52,330 nt of DNA, taken from NCBI GenBank assembly GCA_004356105.1, contig SMYC01000119.1, positions 1 through 52,330 of the forward strand. The letters are read 5' to 3'. Shown here piece by piece: positions 52,058 to 52,330 of this stretch. Numbering within the stretch: the stretch's first letter is position 1; each line of letters opens with the position of its first letter. The notes beneath the pieces were generated by a model. That model saw nothing but the letters and a program-made list of their open reading frames with translations, searched no databases and was not told the origin of the DNA. The stretch is from Acidobacteriota bacterium. Lineage in GTDB: Bacteria; Acidobacteriota; Vicinamibacteria; Marinacidobacterales; SMYC01. The position numbers and the translations under genes are program-made.

Positions 52058-52330
52058 TCACGACGTCTTACGGACGTTCGTCAATCGAACCGGCTCCGAG
52101 GAAAAGTTCTCGATCTCGAGCTGCTTATTGTCCATGTCCAGCTTGAGCTTGACGCCGATTGCCATGCGTCCTTCCCCCTTGTCTTCCTCGTCGAGATCGA
52201 GCACGACGATTGTCAAGCCGTAGTCGATGGTCCGCGGCATACTTACGGCTTCCCAGTAAGGAATCGGTCGATCCAAAGCCAGGACGATGCGCCGCTGGCC
52301 CTCCTTGCGGAACTCGCGAGCATAGCGGAT
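52058..52330 (-). CDS. partial paralogue of the secreted protein at 48043-48633
   Basis: The last 90 codons of a gene whose start lies outside the window. IRYAREFRKEGQRRIVLALDRPIPYWEA, YGLTIVVLDLDEEDKGEG and VKLKLDMDNKQLEIENFSSEPVRLTNV (as separate motifs) align one by one with the other paralogue: YAFESKTKDGKRHIVVL, YDLSMIELFVSEGGKGNG, VEIDDETKRFKITAY. Function unknown. Confidence 0.7.
   Translation of the reverse strand: MRYAREFRKEGQRRIVLALDRPIPYWEAVSMPRTIDYGLTIVVLDLDEEDKGEGRMAIGVKLKLDMDNKQLEIENFSSEPVRLTNVRKTS

Overview
The window is a GC-rich stretch of a bacterial chromosome, most likely from the Acidobacteriota. The reasons are gene families typical of that phylum: two carbohydrate-binding/DUF5916 outer-membrane proteins, a remnant of an ADOP-type (MacB-like) permease, remnants of Ser/Thr kinases that end in PD40/TolB propellers, a variant creatininase, and many secreted hydrolases. 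The cell is Gram-negative: there are several outer-membrane beta-barrels and many lipoproteins with clear lipoboxes. I found no tRNA, rRNA, CRISPR array or replication origin.

Layout. 231-1432 is a decayed ISKra4-family insertion sequence with both terminal inverted repeats. 1455-6740 (minus) is an operon of a signal-peptide/coiled-coil/membrane/AAA+ ATPase, a small MscS channel and a nucleoside-type MFS permease. 6857-8249 holds a membrane protein ending in two ribosomal-L7/L12-like segments and, convergent to it, a methyltransferase. 8335-14877 holds a DUF5916 protein, an M28 peptidase remnant, a FadL/PorV-like outer-membrane protein and a PEGA-domain Ser/Thr kinase of reversed topology (the last two frameshifted). 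14900-17143 contains an Rpn/PD-(D/E)XK nuclease with a partial tandem copy, an ADOP remnant and a small hairpin/repeat cluster. 17144-30813 is metabolic and secreted: two PLP decarboxylases, AlkA glycosylase with a membrane partner, lipoproteins, ankyrin protein, creatininase, PhoD phosphatase with a broken polysaccharide deacetylase, and a second DUF5916 protein. 30860-35789 has a cNMP-EAL regulator, a large outer-membrane protein, an amidase deletion remnant and a DedA protein. 35836-36339 is a BrnT/BrnA toxin-antitoxin pair with an operator-like palindrome. 37330-40525 is PEP synthase with its regulator, arranged head to head with start codons that abut. 41924-46430 is a secreted-protein maintenance and degradation block (PpiC-type isomerase lipoprotein, M14 carboxypeptidase, metzincin). 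46593-52330 mixes small membrane and secreted proteins with remnants.

The most striking global property is decay. At least fifteen genes are frameshifted, internally deleted or reduced to fragments, among otherwise intact long genes. Several single indels could be sequencing errors, but large in-frame deletions (amidase, transposase), loss of a catalytic motif (deacetylase), nonsense mutations and short orphan gene tails cannot. This fits a genome in reductive evolution, for example a host-associated lineage.

The best candidates for something undescribed are the ATPase-MscS-MFS operon, the outer-membrane protein plus reversed PEGA kinase pair, and the membrane protein with L7/L12-like repeats.
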